A stretch of DNA of 64,000 bases from Dyadobacter sp. CECT 9275 (GCF_907164905.1 NZ_CAJRAF010000002.1:558001-622000), one strand, 5' to 3'. Positions 17,922 through 27,891 are shown, numbered from the stretch's first letter. Numbers and translations: made by a program. The notes: generated by a model from the sequence alone, not told the origin.

Positions 17922-19289
17922 CTAATTGGTTTTTACTTTCAGGTTGCGGTAAAATACCTGGTCTCCATGATCCTGCAAAAGCAGATTTCCCTCTTTACTC
18001 AATCCAAAGTTTTCATGTTTGGCATATTTTGATCTGGCCACCAGTGCTTTATAAATCGCTCCGCCCCGCTTGTACTCTACTACTTTCTGACTGTTTAAAA
18101 AATGCTGAACAGTACCATCCGCATGCACAACAATTCTTCCCTTGTTCCATTCTCCAATCTTATGGATCGCGTTCGAAGGTTTTTCAGCCGGAATGAGATC
18201 GTACAATGAAGCCAGCGTACGGTTTCCTACCACACCCATTTTAGCATCCGGATGTTTCTCGTCGTCCAGTATCTGATACTCCAGCCCCAGGCCTGACTTT
18301 CCCTCCGAATTAAGTCCTTCGTTTACGAAGTATTTAACGCCACTGTTTGCTCCTTCCGTCAGTTTAAAATCAAACTGAAATTCGAAAGACGGGCCATATT
18401 TTTGTTTTGAAACAATGTCATTTCCTGTCTCCGAACCGTCCGACTTGGAAACAGTTATCGTCTCGTCTTTCACAGACCATCTTTTAGGCGGAAATTCCTG
18501 GCTGTTGTATCCGCGCCAGTGGTCCGCTGATTTTCCGTCAAACAATGACACCCACCCCTCTCTTTTTTCATCTGCGTCAAGATCATTTACAAGAAAATTT
18601 TCAATGCGGATATCAGAAGGTGCACTGGGCTTTAAGTCCGTTGTTTTGATCCTCACATTCTTCCATTTTACCTGCGTCCCCTCCCTGTCTTTGTTTTTAC
18701 CAATACCATGCACCTGCAGACATATAAATCCTTTAAGTGTCAAATCATCAATGATATAGGCCACAGGCACATCATTGACGAATGTACGGATGTGGCTTCC
18801 GATTGCTTCCACACGGTACTTATTCCACTGTCCCTTTTTAAAGGCTCTTCCGCCTGCCGGATTCAGATCTCCGGAGTATAACCAGCCACGGCGCGATTCA
18901 TCATAGATCCCGCCTGACCACGCCCTGTCGGAGGGGTCAATTTCCATCTGATAACCATGTACCCTACCCTCTTTATATTCAGGTATGGAAAGGCTTCTGA
19001 ACTGAATTCCCGAATTGAGCTTGTTGTCGACCATTACGTCGCATTCAAAAATAAAATCGCCGTAATCCTTTTCGGTTGTAAGGAAAGAATTGGGTGTGTC
19101 AGCTACGGAGGTACCTACAATGGCACCGTCCTTCACTTCATATTTTGCTTTTCCATTCAGCTGTTTCCAACCGGAAAGGTCTTTCCCGTTGAAAAGATAC
19201 TGCCAGCCATCCTTTGATTTTTGTGCATAGAGGTCGGATACTAGTGTTGAGATAAAGAAGAATACCAGATAAATCAGTCGCTTATTCAT
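17922..19289 (-). CDS. Two-domain DUF1080 (3-keto-disaccharide hydrolase family) protein
   Basis: Exported protein (signal peptide about 1-22) with two tandem DUF1080 concanavalin-like domains. The first spans about 27-215 and starts DGWQYLFNGKDLSGWK. The second spans about 240-455 and starts REGWVSLFDGKSADHWRG. Each repeats the LFxGKxxxxW signature, and a short linker carries KPSAPSDIRIE. Single-domain members are about 220-260 residues, so this is a duplication or fusion. The family includes 3-keto-glycoside hydrolases. It sits upstream of the Gfo/Idh/MocA gene and downstream of susC/susD, separated from susD by a terminator. Confidence 0.9.
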   Translation of the reverse strand: MNKRLIYLVFFFISTLVSDLYAQKSKDGWQYLFNGKDLSGWKQLNGKAKYEVKDGAIVGTSVADTPNSFLTTEKDYGDFIFECDVMVDNKLNSGIQFRSLSIPEYKEGRVHGYQMEIDPSDRAWSGGIYDESRRGWLYSGDLNPAGGRAFKKGQWNKYRVEAIGSHIRTFVNDVPVAYIIDDLTLKGFICLQVHGIGKNKDREGTQVKWKNVRIKTTDLKPSAPSDIRIENFLVNDLDADEKREGWVSLFDGKSADHWRGYNSQEFPPKRWSVKDETITVSKSDGSETGNDIVSKQKYGPSFEFQFDFKLTEGANSGVKYFVNEGLNSEGKSGLGLEYQILDDEKHPDAKMGVVGNRTLASLYDLIPAEKPSNAIHKIGEWNKGRIVVHADGTVQHFLNSQKVVEYKRGGAIYKALVARSKYAKHENFGLSKEGNLLLQDHGDQVFYRNLKVKTN

Positions 19290-19520
19290 TCGTTTATATT
19301 TTTTAAATCAATCGTTCAACACTATAACGATATCTATGTAGGTATACCCTTACAAAGCCGTTTGAGACTATTTTGACTACTGTAATTTAATCTCTTTCCA
19401 TTGCAGAAAAATTGCCCTGCCGGGCCTGTCTTCCGTCACACAAATTAAGTACTGCCTATCCTCGTAATCCGGCTAATTTCGGTTCAAAAGATCCGCCGTT
19501 TCATTTTATACTGAATACCA

Positions 19521-19560
19521 TAAGACAAAAAAGTCCCGTTGCCAGGACTCTTTTGTCTTA
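19521..19560 (-). terminator. Terminator after susD
   Basis: TAAGACAAAA and TTTTGTCTTA form the outer stem and AGTCC/GGACT the inner stem around CGTTGCCA. It lies 26 bases beyond the susD stop, so susC-susD is separated from the enzyme genes downstream. The enzymes may need their own promoter within 19290-19520, where none was recognised. Confidence 0.75.
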
Positions 19561-19585
19561 TAAATTAATCTGATTAGAAATATTT

Positions 19586-21250
19586 TTAATACCCAGGATT
19601 CTGCGGGAATGATGCAGAGCCTCCGTCCGTACGGTCAATCTGAGTTTGAGGAATAGGACGAACCAGATGTTTTGCTGCAACATTGGGAGCCGCCTGCGGG
19701 TTGTACAACTTCACTTTTTCCACCAGATTACCCCAACGCTTAAGATCCATCCATCGTGTCTGTTCTCCGAGAAGCTCTCTTCCGCGCTCTTCCATCACCA
19801 TTTCCATAGTCATATCTGCTTCTTTTATTTCCATCGCAGCTTCTTTTCCCGGCCAGGCAGCTCTGCGGCGCACGGCGTTAAGCGCAGTAGTTGCTTCAGT
19901 TTTCTTGCCCATCAGCAACTGGGCCTCCGCCAGCATCAGATAGGTCTCGGCCAGGCGGAAGCACATATAGTCACGGCTACCGGGCTCGTAGGTTTTATCC
20001 GGACGAAGCGGGTCAAGAAATTTCTTCAAAGTTGGAAAAAGAGCTTCGTTGTAGGCACTGGGAACCAAAACCTGATACGGTTTCTTGGCACGTTCTGCCA
20101 TTGTCATTTCGTAACCGGGGATAAAAATGGCGGTATCGCCTGCTTTAAACGTTACCGTCGGTTTGGATTTGTCCCAGTCTCCGGTGTTATAAGTACCTGG
20201 CTTGTTGCTCAACCATGTATCCTTAAAGGTCTTTTTGTATCGGGAATCGTTCACCCTATCTTTGAAAACAGTTTCCAGACAGTAGGCAGTAGGGCGTAGC
20301 CTTTTAAAAGGACGACCGTTCAGGACGTCTCTTTCCATGCCCGCCTGCACGTCGTATTGCATTCCAAAATAAAGGTGAAGGCTGTTCCCTGACCCATTGG
20401 TGAGTGCATCCGTAGTATATTGGACCGCAAAAACCACTTCATCGTGTTTTTGATTTGCCTGATCAAAAACGCTGGCAAAGTCAGGAAGTAATTTAAAACC
20501 GTAGTTATTGATCACATTGGATGCATAGCTGGCTGCTTTGCTGTAATCATCGGCTGCTTTGTTGGCTGAGTTCCCTTTGGTGAGATACACCTTTGAAAGC
20601 AAATGCTCCGCAGCTGCTTTGGTTGCCCGTCCATAGTCGGTCGCTTTTCCTTTATTTTCCAGATCAGGAAGTGCTGCCTCCAGATCCTGAATAATGGCCT
20701 TATACATGTCCGCGTCGGTTGCCCTGGCGGTAGCCTTGGTAGGAACAAGGGTTTCGGTCAGCCTCAGATCCACACCGCCGAACTGCTGAAACAGGATAAA
20801 ATAATAATGCGCCCTGAGAAATTTCATTTCGGCAACCCGCTGTTTTTTCACTGCGTCGGACACATCCGCCGCTGACGATCTCTCAATAACCGCGTTACAG
20901 GTATTGATCCCTTTGTAAAGTTCATCCCACACCTGTGCCAGATAATCAACCGTTGGCTGTAACTGCGCATCGTAGAAGTGGAAACCTTTGTACCCCCCAT
21001 CGGCACCGGTGGCGTATAAGTCGGTACCGTACTCGGTCATGGTGAGCCCTTGCTGCGTACCATAGTAAATCCTGAGCGAGGAATAGGCTGCCTTCGCCGC
21101 ATCTTCAAAACCTTTCGGGGTATTGATATAGTCATTGCCTATATTGGAGATCACATCCTCATCCAGCAGGTCGTTACAGGCTTGTCCGCCCAGTAGCAGT
21201 GCCAATACGCCGATGGTCTTAATTGATTTTAATATATATCTGTTAGCCAT
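19586..21250 (-). CDS. SusD/RagB family outer-membrane lipoprotein
   Basis: Surface glycan-binding lipoprotein that pairs with the SusC transporter. The start at 21250 (MANRYILKS) gives a lipoprotein signal with Cys24 in LLGGQACNDLL; a longer frame to 21304 runs into the end of susC and is unlikely. The mature protein has the TPR-rich SusD fold. Recognisable pieces are the N-terminal ATDADMYKAIIQDLEAALPDL and the C-terminal EERGRELLGEQTRWMDLKRWG. It ends with FPQNPGY, the usual terminal NPGY motif. It lies 41 bases downstream of susC, so one transcript is likely. Confidence 0.95.
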   Translation of the reverse strand: MANRYILKSIKTIGVLALLLGGQACNDLLDEDVISNIGNDYINTPKGFEDAAKAAYSSLRIYYGTQQGLTMTEYGTDLYATGADGGYKGFHFYDAQLQPTVDYLAQVWDELYKGINTCNAVIERSSAADVSDAVKKQRVAEMKFLRAHYYFILFQQFGGVDLRLTETLVPTKATARATDADMYKAIIQDLEAALPDLENKGKATDYGRATKAAAEHLLSKVYLTKGNSANKAADDYSKAASYASNVINNYGFKLLPDFASVFDQANQKHDEVVFAVQYTTDALTNGSGNSLHLYFGMQYDVQAGMERDVLNGRPFKRLRPTAYCLETVFKDRVNDSRYKKTFKDTWLSNKPGTYNTGDWDKSKPTVTFKAGDTAIFIPGYEMTMAERAKKPYQVLVPSAYNEALFPTLKKFLDPLRPDKTYEPGSRDYMCFRLAETYLMLAEAQLLMGKKTEATTALNAVRRRAAWPGKEAAMEIKEADMTMEMVMEERGRELLGEQTRWMDLKRWGNLVEKVKLYNPQAAPNVAAKHLVRPIPQTQIDRTDGGSASFPQNPGY

Positions 21251-21290
21251 TGTCTTACGAATTAATTTTAAAAGAATTCCACCCTGTTTC

Positions 21291-24200
21291 CTAGAACTTA
21301 ACATTTAGCCCCACTGTAATCACCCGGGTAGCAGGAGTAACATTCCCGCCAACGGATGCGCTATTGTTTCCACCTGTCGGGCTTGTGGAGGACTCTGGAT
21401 CAACACCATTGTATTTTGACCGGTATTTTGACCATATCTTTGGCTGCTGAATACTTGAAAAAATCCTTAAAGATTCAAGCCCAAGGCGCTGGGTAAATTT
21501 GTTGGTAAATGTATACCCGAAATTAACATTACGGAGTTTGACAAAAGAGCCGTCATAGTAAATGATAGCGGTGTTGTTAACCGGAAATTCCTGATCCTTG
21601 TTGGGCTGCGGAAATTCGTTTGTCGGGTTATTGGGTGTCCAGTAATCTACGTACATCTGCTGGTAACGTCCTGCAAGTGCATTGTTGTTCTGGTGAAAAC
21701 CACTGATGATTTTCTGCCCGATACGTGCGTAGAAAAAGAACGAAAGGTCAATCCCCTTGTAATTGAATCGGTTGGTAATACCACCACTCCAGTCGGGAAT
21801 ATCTGATCCCAGTTTTACGCGGTCATCCGCATTGATCTTTCCATCTCCGTTCTGATCTTTCACTTTGATCTGCCCAACTCTGCTGCCATAGGCCTTTGCC
21901 TGATCTGCTTCATTGGTCTGCCAGATACCTTCTTTCTGATAGTCGAAATACTCGGACAGCGGTGAGCCTATGAACCATTTGTTCCCAAGATCATCCTTTG
22001 CACCGTTATACAATGAAATAATCGCCTCGGTATTTTTAGTGAAAGTGAAATCTGTTGTCCATTTGAATCCACCTTTGCTGTTAACGTTAATAGTGCTGAC
22101 ACCAAGCTCAATACCCCTGTTCCTTGTTTCACCTACGTTCCGGGTCACTGCGTTAAATCCGATAGATCCGGGCAATTGGTCCGACAAAAGCAGATCCGTT
22201 GTGTTGGTTTGATATACTTCCAATGAGCCTTGCACCCTTCCTTTGAAAAGGCTAAAGTCCAATCCGATATTGGTTGAAGCGGATGATTCCCATTTAAGAT
22301 CTGGGTTCCCGATGGTGCTGGGACGGTAACCATAAGCTGGGTTACTGTCCCACGCATAGATGGTACGGCCCAGTAATCCTTGAGTTTGATAAGGAGCTAC
22401 ACCCTGGTTTCCAACAACACCGTAGCTAACCCTTAATTTCAAGAGATCAAGCCAGTTAACACCCTTCAGGAAATTTTCGTTTGACATGTTCCAGCCCAAA
22501 GCGATCCCTGGAAAGTTTCCATACTTGGTGTTTTCACCGAAACGGCTTGAACCATCCCGGCGGACTGTAACCGTAAGCAGATATTTATCGTTATAATCAT
22601 AATTAATACGGGCCATAAAGGAGTTTAATGTCCAGGGAATCAAAACACTCCCTACCCCCAGAACGGCGCTGGCATTGCCAACGTTATAAAATTGCTGTGT
22701 TTCGGCCGGTACCCCCTGCACGGAAATGGTATTGGCCTCAAAATTCTCCCGCTGAACCGAGTGAAGGGCCGTAATCCCCAGATTGTGACTTGTGCCAAAC
22801 GTTTTGTTGTAAGTCACGATGTTTTCAAGTGTCCAGTTGAAACCGAACTGATTGAATATAGCTGCCTGAGGATCACCACCTTTACGCGCGTTGGTCTGCG
22901 AACCTATAAAACGTCCGCCTCTTTCGATGGCAAAGTCAGGTCCGAAGTTGACACGATATTTGAGGCCATCCAGAATTTTAACTTCAGTATAAAGGCTATT
23001 GAGAATTCTATACTTTTTGCGTTCATCCACCTGCGCGCCCGGTACAATTTCAAAAAGCGGATTGGTTAACAAAGCGTCATTGGTTTGGGCAAAAATTGGT
23101 TTTCCGTTGTCGTCATACGCCTTGCCCAATGGGTTCTGGTTGAGCGTAAAAGAATACGGGTTTAAGTCTGCACCGTTGCGGATGGAATACATCATGTAGG
23201 ATGAAATTCCAACTTTAATTCTTTTATTGATATTATGATCAATATTGGCTCTTAATGACATCCTGGTAAAATCCAGACCCGCCGAGATTCCTTTATCTTT
23301 AAAATAGCTGCCCGAAATATAAAACTGCGTTTTTTCGTTACCCCCCTGCACCCCAAGCGAATGGTTCTGCTGAAACCCTTTTCTGAGGATCATAGACTGG
23401 TAATCGGTTGTCCGGTTGTTCTTGATCCCGTCGAGCTCCACCGCCTCAAATAGTTTTGAATCGGCAAAGGCATTACTCTGCCCGCTGGGTACCGGATTTC
23501 CGTTTTCGTCTTTATATGTGCTTCCCGTCACGATCCCACGGCGAGATTCGCGGATATATTCCGCAAACTCCGCACCGGTAAAAAGCCTGATTTTATCGAG
23601 TGCCTCCGTTACTCCCACATAGTTGTCATAACTAATGGTAGTTTTGCCCTTGGTTGATTCACCGCGTTTGGTAGTAACCAACACCACGCCATTGGCTCCT
23701 CTGGCTCCGTAAATGGCCGTTGCTGTAGCATCCTTCAGGATTTCCATGGATGCAACATCATTGGGATTTATGTCTTCAAACCCACCGGAGGTGAAATCGA
23801 ACGGACGGCTGGACATCAGCTCGTTACGATCCCCGGCAAGAGGTATCCCATCTACCACATATAGCGGATTGTTACCTGCGTTGAAGGATCTGCGTCCCCT
23901 GATCAAGACTTTAGGCACCGTGCCAGGCTTACTTCCCGACTGCGCCACATCTACACCAGCTACACGCCCCTGCATGGCCTGGCCAATGTTTGTGATCGGC
24001 ATTTCACTGATCTGCTTTGTTGAAACAGAAGAAATGGCTCCGGTCAACTGGCTTTTTTTCTGGCTTCCGTAACCCACCACTACAACTTCGGTCAGCGTCT
24101 TCTGATCAACGGACAAATTAATATTCACAACATTTCTGTTGCCAACCACTATTTCCTGCGTAATAAAACCTACTGCCGAGAAAACCAGCACCGATGCACC

Positions 24201-24470
24201 GTCGGTAATGTCTATCTTGTACCTCCCGTCCACGTCGGTATTGGTACCGGCTCTGGTACCTTTCACAATAACAGAAACGCCCGGAATAGGGCTATTGTCT
24301 TCGGAAGACAAAACCTGTCCGGTCACAACTTTTTCCACGCCCTGTGTAATTTTCCGCTCTGTTGTTTTCCTGAATTCAATGGATGCATATGCGGTGGTTT
24401 GCAAACCGAGCAAGCCGGCAAAAGTGCCTCCACATACAATCATCCATACATGGGTATAGCTTCTTTTCAT
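21291..24470 (-). CDS. SusC/RagA-type TonB-linked outer-membrane transporter
   Basis: 1059-residue TonB-dependent receptor. The order is signal peptide (about 1-29), a carboxypeptidase-D-like beta-sandwich (about 48-128, VVTGQVLSSEDNSPIPGVSV), the TonB box/plug region with EVVVVGYGSQKKSQLTGAISSV, the ATAIYGARGANGVVLVTTKRG plug motif, then a 22-strand-type barrel ending TRVITVGLNVKF. No STN domain precedes the beta-sandwich, so it is unlikely to signal through a FecR/ECF pair. The substrate is unknown, and the neighbouring enzymes suggest an uronate- or glucoside-containing glycan. Confidence 0.96.
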   Translation of the reverse strand: MKRSYTHVWMIVCGGTFAGLLGLQTTAYASIEFRKTTERKITQGVEKVVTGQVLSSEDNSPIPGVSVIVKGTRAGTNTDVDGRYKIDITDGASVLVFSAVGFITQEIVVGNRNVVNINLSVDQKTLTEVVVVGYGSQKKSQLTGAISSVSTKQISEMPITNIGQAMQGRVAGVDVAQSGSKPGTVPKVLIRGRRSFNAGNNPLYVVDGIPLAGDRNELMSSRPFDFTSGGFEDINPNDVASMEILKDATATAIYGARGANGVVLVTTKRGESTKGKTTISYDNYVGVTEALDKIRLFTGAEFAEYIRESRRGIVTGSTYKDENGNPVPSGQSNAFADSKLFEAVELDGIKNNRTTDYQSMILRKGFQQNHSLGVQGGNEKTQFYISGSYFKDKGISAGLDFTRMSLRANIDHNINKRIKVGISSYMMYSIRNGADLNPYSFTLNQNPLGKAYDDNGKPIFAQTNDALLTNPLFEIVPGAQVDERKKYRILNSLYTEVKILDGLKYRVNFGPDFAIERGGRFIGSQTNARKGGDPQAAIFNQFGFNWTLENIVTYNKTFGTSHNLGITALHSVQRENFEANTISVQGVPAETQQFYNVGNASAVLGVGSVLIPWTLNSFMARINYDYNDKYLLTVTVRRDGSSRFGENTKYGNFPGIALGWNMSNENFLKGVNWLDLLKLRVSYGVVGNQGVAPYQTQGLLGRTIYAWDSNPAYGYRPSTIGNPDLKWESSASTNIGLDFSLFKGRVQGSLEVYQTNTTDLLLSDQLPGSIGFNAVTRNVGETRNRGIELGVSTINVNSKGGFKWTTDFTFTKNTEAIISLYNGAKDDLGNKWFIGSPLSEYFDYQKEGIWQTNEADQAKAYGSRVGQIKVKDQNGDGKINADDRVKLGSDIPDWSGGITNRFNYKGIDLSFFFYARIGQKIISGFHQNNNALAGRYQQMYVDYWTPNNPTNEFPQPNKDQEFPVNNTAIIYYDGSFVKLRNVNFGYTFTNKFTQRLGLESLRIFSSIQQPKIWSKYRSKYNGVDPESSTSPTGGNNSASVGGNVTPATRVITVGLNVKF

Positions 24471-25136
24471 TTGTAGGATTGGTTTGTTTTTAAATAGTTA
24501 AGTTGGTTATGCACTGTAATCATTCTGACTGAAAGGCCGGGTATTGCTCCGTTGAGAAATGTCCCTGTGAAGGGCCGAGCTTATGATGTCTGTCAGACAC
24601 TTAATAGATGTTGTACAAAACATATAATTCTAATTTTTGTACAGATAATCCAATTTACTCCGACAGCATGAGATTAAAGATTCGGCAAGGATAATGGAAG
24701 CGAAGTTTGAATTTTATTTGTGCAATCGTTATCGGGAACGTTGCCAACATTGGGTATATCGAATAATTTTTAGGAAATTATTAATAGATAAATCAAATTG
24801 AAGTCAAAAGCAATTCAGCGTGTTTCAATCAAATTTTGTACTTATCTAATATTAATTTCTAAAAACCAACGCAAATACCTGACACAGGGAGACTAAAAAT
24901 GAAAATAAGTAACTATCAGCCAACACTTTAAATCCTGGCTAAAAAAAGCAGATAAGAAAGTATCTCCCTAGCTGCTTTCAGCCCTTTTGGCTTTCTTTTA
25001 AAAATTAAAATCCCCCTTTCTCAGCTATATGTTCTATTCTCCTATGCTTGAATTTTATAGAAAAAGCGGCCTTATCAATTGGTTTATAGAAGACCCGTGT
25101 CCGACAGGCACATGCTCTTGATCATCAGCCTGAAAT
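24471..25136. promoter_or_regulatory. Long regulatory gap upstream of susC
   Basis: No gene is recognised in 666 bases. It holds a 13-base palindrome TGTCTG-T-CAGACA at 24587-24599 and a second dyad with arms TGTACAAAA (24612-24620) and TTTTGTACA (24635-24643). A further half-site TTTTGTAC lies at 24834-24841, and the heparinase terminator at 24944-24978. The dyads lie 117-173 bases upstream of the susC ATG. No canonical TAnnTTTG promoter was found for susC on the minus strand. Confidence 0.5.
24944..24978 (-). terminator. Terminator of the heparinase-like gene
   Basis: In the leftward direction AAAGCAG, a 20-base loop, then CTGC followed by a run of T. It lies about 160 bases beyond the stop of the heparinase-like gene. 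Confidence 0.6.
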
Positions 25137-27050
25137 CTATTTTTTCCCTGGCCACTCGGCCAGCCTGGCAACAGGTTTCAGCCCTGCTTCGGTTGCGGAA
25201 AAATAGGCGTTAAAGGTTTGGGATGTACCTGCGGGAATTTCCGTTTCGAACCCGGTAAGATACGTCCCAGGATTAGGTGCATCATAATCGTGGGTAGGCT
25301 CGGTGGACCACGTTTTCAGCGTGATCTTCGCATGGGTATCAAAAATAAGATACATTTTTTTCCCGTTCTGGGTCAGTTCAATTTTTTTATCACTCACAAA
25401 GCGGACCGCTGCTGGCGTGAGCAGCGTCCATCTTAATGTAACATTTTTGTCAGGAGCCTTCACTTCATCCCTGATCACCACATACTGGCTGTTCTCGATC
25501 GTTATACCTCTTTTAGCAGAAGCCAGCTGCCCTTCATAAATCGTGGAAAGATCCGACGTCACCGTCATTTGCTTTGGACTTTCCGACCAGCTGTCTATTT
25601 TGGAATATCCTTTCACGCGTTGCAGTGCACCATCCACAGTGAGGGTATTGTGGACCAGATTATTGTACCGGAATATCTGCCAGCGCTGAGCATCCTGTCC
25701 TTTGCCGAAAACGTCCACTCCTTTGCTTTCCATTGAATTGTAGTTCTGCATACCAAAGTCCATCGCCCATCTTTCCCCAAGCGCATCCAGTACAAAAGAC
25801 CCGGCATCCATATGCGCATGGTTAACGGAGGGAGACCCTGCTTTGAAACCCACAAAAATGGCATTAGGATTTGTCCAGGAGGTACGCATAAGGCCTACGG
25901 GACTATGCCCCTGCCCTACCCACACGTGGTTTTTAGGAGGCTGTATTTTCGAAAAATCTGTGTGAATTCCCCAGATGAGCACGGCAGGCAGTATCCTGTT
26001 ACCAACATTGGATTTACCAGACAGCATGAATTCTTCCTGGCCATATAATAATGAAGGATCTTTGGTTCTGTCAGCAAACCAAAAGGCTGTGGGATTGAGT
26101 TCGGTTTTCAGGCCGCTGTCTCCCCAGTTATGGACCATACCCAGTGGGCCCACCATGTTTTGGACGAAGCCCGCTGTTTTGAGAAACCCTGGCATAGAGG
26201 ATAACCCAAAATCCGTTCCCAGAGATTTTTCCAGGGCGCTGATGAACAAAACATTAAAACCCGTCCCATAATCCCAGTAACTATATCCCTCAGGATAAGC
26301 ACCGTCCGGACGGAAAGAAGCCAGCATGGCTTTCGGTATTGTTTCAATTCCTCTTCTGATAACACTGTCCGCCAGCTGTGGTTTATCCTCTGCAATGGCC
26401 AGGGCACCAAAAGCCATTCCTGCATTGCAAACCTGATTCCAGTTATGTTCAGACCCCAGAAACCCATTGTATTTTTTATCAAAAGACGGCTCAATTCCTT
26501 TGGTAATGATCGCTTCGCGTATCTGCAATCGAGCCTGGGCCGACAAATTTGCGTAAAGCCAGTCGTACCCGATCGCCATGGCGAGGGTCATCTCCGCAAC
26601 ATCCAGAAAGTGAGAGGGATTCCAGTCCGAAAAAGCTGCAACGGCAAGCATTTCTTTCTCCGCCCTGTGAAGATATTTTTCCTCCCGCGTCATTCTGAAA
26701 GCATAGGACAACTGAAACACCCGGCGCAAGCATTCACGGGATTTGTCGAGCAGCCTCCTTCCTATTTTAATATGCTCCACCGGCGGCAGGCCCATCATCC
26801 TGTCACATTCGGCCAGTATTGCTTCGTGCACCGTACGCCACTCCTTCCTGGTTTTTACCTGCCGGGCTATCACCTTCTCCTCATCCCGTAACAGCAGCAG
26901 GCGCGGGTGTCCCGGAACGAGGCTGGCCAGTATATTCACCGGCAACTTGGTTTTGGCGGTATCCTGTTGCGCAAATATTTTTGGACTAAAAAATAAAGAG
27001 AGGCTCGCCAGCCAAACCATACGGAGAGAAGTACTGAATTTGAAGGTCAT
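25137..27050 (-). CDS. Heparinase II/III family protein
   Basis: Exported polysaccharide-lyase-like protein (637 residues from the ATG at 27050; signal peptide about 1-28, ending IFAQ). The helical toroid (about 40-390) contains the NWNQVCNAGMAFGALA segment. The C-terminal beta-sandwich domain (about 400-600) includes VNHAHMDAGSFVLDALGERWAMDFG, with the His/Asp/Arg cluster of the Hepar_II_III domain. The Asn in the NWNQVC segment and the downstream YWDYGTGFN Tyr are typical catalytic positions. It suggests cleavage of an uronate-containing polysaccharide. It stands upstream of susC with its own terminator. Confidence 0.9.
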   Translation of the reverse strand: MTFKFSTSLRMVWLASLSLFFSPKIFAQQDTAKTKLPVNILASLVPGHPRLLLLRDEEKVIARQVKTRKEWRTVHEAILAECDRMMGLPPVEHIKIGRRLLDKSRECLRRVFQLSYAFRMTREEKYLHRAEKEMLAVAAFSDWNPSHFLDVAEMTLAMAIGYDWLYANLSAQARLQIREAIITKGIEPSFDKKYNGFLGSEHNWNQVCNAGMAFGALAIAEDKPQLADSVIRRGIETIPKAMLASFRPDGAYPEGYSYWDYGTGFNVLFISALEKSLGTDFGLSSMPGFLKTAGFVQNMVGPLGMVHNWGDSGLKTELNPTAFWFADRTKDPSLLYGQEEFMLSGKSNVGNRILPAVLIWGIHTDFSKIQPPKNHVWVGQGHSPVGLMRTSWTNPNAIFVGFKAGSPSVNHAHMDAGSFVLDALGERWAMDFGMQNYNSMESKGVDVFGKGQDAQRWQIFRYNNLVHNTLTVDGALQRVKGYSKIDSWSESPKQMTVTSDLSTIYEGQLASAKRGITIENSQYVVIRDEVKAPDKNVTLRWTLLTPAAVRFVSDKKIELTQNGKKMYLIFDTHAKITLKTWSTEPTHDYDAPNPGTYLTGFETEIPAGTSQTFNAYFSATEAGLKPVARLAEWPGKK

Positions 27051-27253
27051 ATCTGTGTTTCTTATCGTTACCACCACATATGTCAACCGAATAAGTCTAA
27101 GTAACTCACGGTATTGTAAAAACTACGCGCTGGTTTGTTTCTACTTGCTAATGCCGGGAGTGAAAGGCGGGAAGAAAAAAGAAATATCGGGAGAATCAGA
27201 AAGGAGCCGTCACAACGAAGACATGCTATCCGTAACCACCAGAAAGCAGGGGA

Positions 27254-27637
27254 TCACTTTGAAATAGAATAATAAAACAGAAGTAAAATGGCCATCACTG
27301 AAATGGCCCCTATGATGACCGCACTCAGCTTGCCCTTACCCGACAGAATTCCGGATGATGTCTGCCCACGGTCACGCTCAGACATCATTTCCAGTGAACT
27401 CATGATCCTTCCCCATAGCGAGTTGACCTCGCTTCCTGAAAGTGCATCCGGTTTCCAGTCGGAAGCAATAAAAACCAATTCTTTCGCTTTGTCAACCGTC
27501 TCTTTCATTGATGGATTTTTCAAGATCCAGCCTTCCCAAAACGTCCTTATGGCCGGGTCGTCGGGAAACCGGACCCACCTGATAAACAGCTTTTCCATCG
27601 CAAGCTCCTCGGCCGAATACTCGGAATAGGGTTTCAT
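27254..27637 (-). CDS. Short FecR-like anti-sigma protein lacking the FecR domain
   Basis: 127-residue protein whose first 90 residues match the cytoplasmic N-terminus of Bacteroidota FecR anti-sigma factors (YSAEELAMEKLFIRWV, then WEGWILKNPSMKETVDKAKEL). It ends right after one transmembrane segment (about 103-123). Normal FecR proteins continue for about 200 residues with a periplasmic FecR/DUF4974 part. Neither the same nor other frames downstream of the stop resemble that part. No ECF sigma gene is adjacent. It could be a decayed gene, or a functional orphan that binds a sigma factor without sensing. It is upstream of the heparinase-like gene on the same strand. Confidence 0.75.
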   Translation of the reverse strand: MKPYSEYSAEELAMEKLFIRWVRFPDDPAIRTFWEGWILKNPSMKETVDKAKELVFIASDWKPDALSGSEVNSLWGRIMSSLEMMSERDRGQTSSGILSGKGKLSAVIIGAISVMAILLLFYYSISK

Positions 27638-27891
27638 TTAAGGCGTATTAAAAGGTTACTTCGTATCCTGACCGGCCGAAAATTCTGGCAGTTGCACCTT
27701 CCTCCTTTCCGACCGGATTTGATAAAAAAAGATAGCCATCTTCCGATTATACTCTTGCCTCTGAAAATTCGGCCAGCAAAAAAAACCGCGATACCCCCAG
27801 ATGAAAATAATTGAAGAACTGGCAGCGGGCCATAGCCTGGCCAGACGTATTTTGGGTACTGTTTTTATCAATCGTAACTAAATTTTGGCCC

